From positions 1 to 58,079 of the forward strand of contig CACJYF010000004.1 in assembly GCA_902597575.1 (NCBI GenBank): a stretch of DNA of 58,079 nt, in the 5' to 3' direction. This DNA is from an uncultured Pelagibacteraceae bacterium. GTDB taxonomy: Bacteria; Pseudomonadota; Alphaproteobacteria; Pelagibacterales; Pelagibacteraceae. The notes under the pieces are model-generated. The model was not told the origin of the DNA. It searched no databases and worked only from the letters and a program-made list of their open reading frames with translations. Shown one piece after another: positions 57,653 through 58,079 of this stretch. Position 1 is the first letter of the stretch; the number at the start of each line of letters is the position of its first letter. The translations under genes were made by a program, and so were the position numbers.

Positions 57653-58079
57653 CTATAGGTTTTTTGTAATATCCTCTGTCATTTTTTTTGCATCTGCAAA
57701 CAACATTAAGGTATTTTCTTTGTAAAAAAGATCATTATCAATCCCCGCATATCCAGGTGATAAACTTCTTTTAACAAACAGTACAGATTTACATTTTTCA
57801 ACATCAAGGACGGGCATACCATAAATTGGACTTTGAGGATCAGTCTTTGCAACAGGGTTTGTAACATCGTTAGCTCCTATGACAAAAGCCACATCAGCAT
57901 TAGCAAAGTCGTTATTTATTTCCTCGAGTTCGAATACCTCATCATATGGTACATTTGCTTCAGCTAAAAGAACATTCATATGTCCAGGCATTCTACCGGC
58001 AACAGGATGTATCGCGTAAGATACTTTAATATCATTTTTCTTTAATGTGTCTACCATTTCTCTTAAAGCATGTTGAGCT
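57653..58079 (-). CDS. pntB: NAD(P) transhydrogenase beta subunit PntB, C-terminal NADP-binding domain (truncated by window edge)
   Basis: [79 protein letters not shown]. Confidence 0.96.
   Translation of the reverse strand, partial: AQHALREMVDTLKKNDIKVSYAIHPVAGRMPGHMNVLLAEANVPYDEVFELEEINNDFANADVAFVIGANDVTNPVAKTDPQSPIYGMPVLDVEKCKSVLFVKRSLSPGYAGIDNDLFYKENTLMLFADAKKMTEDITKNL

Overview
The window is a contiguous, AT-rich, very gene-dense chromosomal segment. Gene content and gene order look like a SAR11/Pelagibacter-type alphaproteobacterium; this is inferred from protein similarity and synteny, with no database search. Almost all of it is housekeeping: mreBCD, ilvBHC-leuA, miaA, degQ/hflKC, glyQS, dxs/ispA/xseB, rpoH, purA, glmM/folP/ftsH/tilS, tol-pal, yebC, zapA, tkt-gap-pgk-fba, efp, rpmE and rpsU. 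I find two tRNAs (Arg-UCG and initiator Met) and a circularly permuted two-piece tmRNA gene with the tag ANESYALAA. I see no CRISPR array, prophage, IS element or obvious defence island. The points most worth checking are: (1) a phage-type RuvC-like resolvase at the ancestral ruvC position, with ruvA/ruvB absent there; (2) an in-frame amber codon at codon 48 of ftsH; (3) an apparent AUU start codon for rpsU; (4) the permuted tmRNA with a short YALAA-type tag; (5) a perfect 14-bp hairpin between pal and cpoB; (6) a coiled-coil partner gene next to zapA that may be ZauP-like; and (7) an OafA-like acyltransferase that looks like an accessory insertion.
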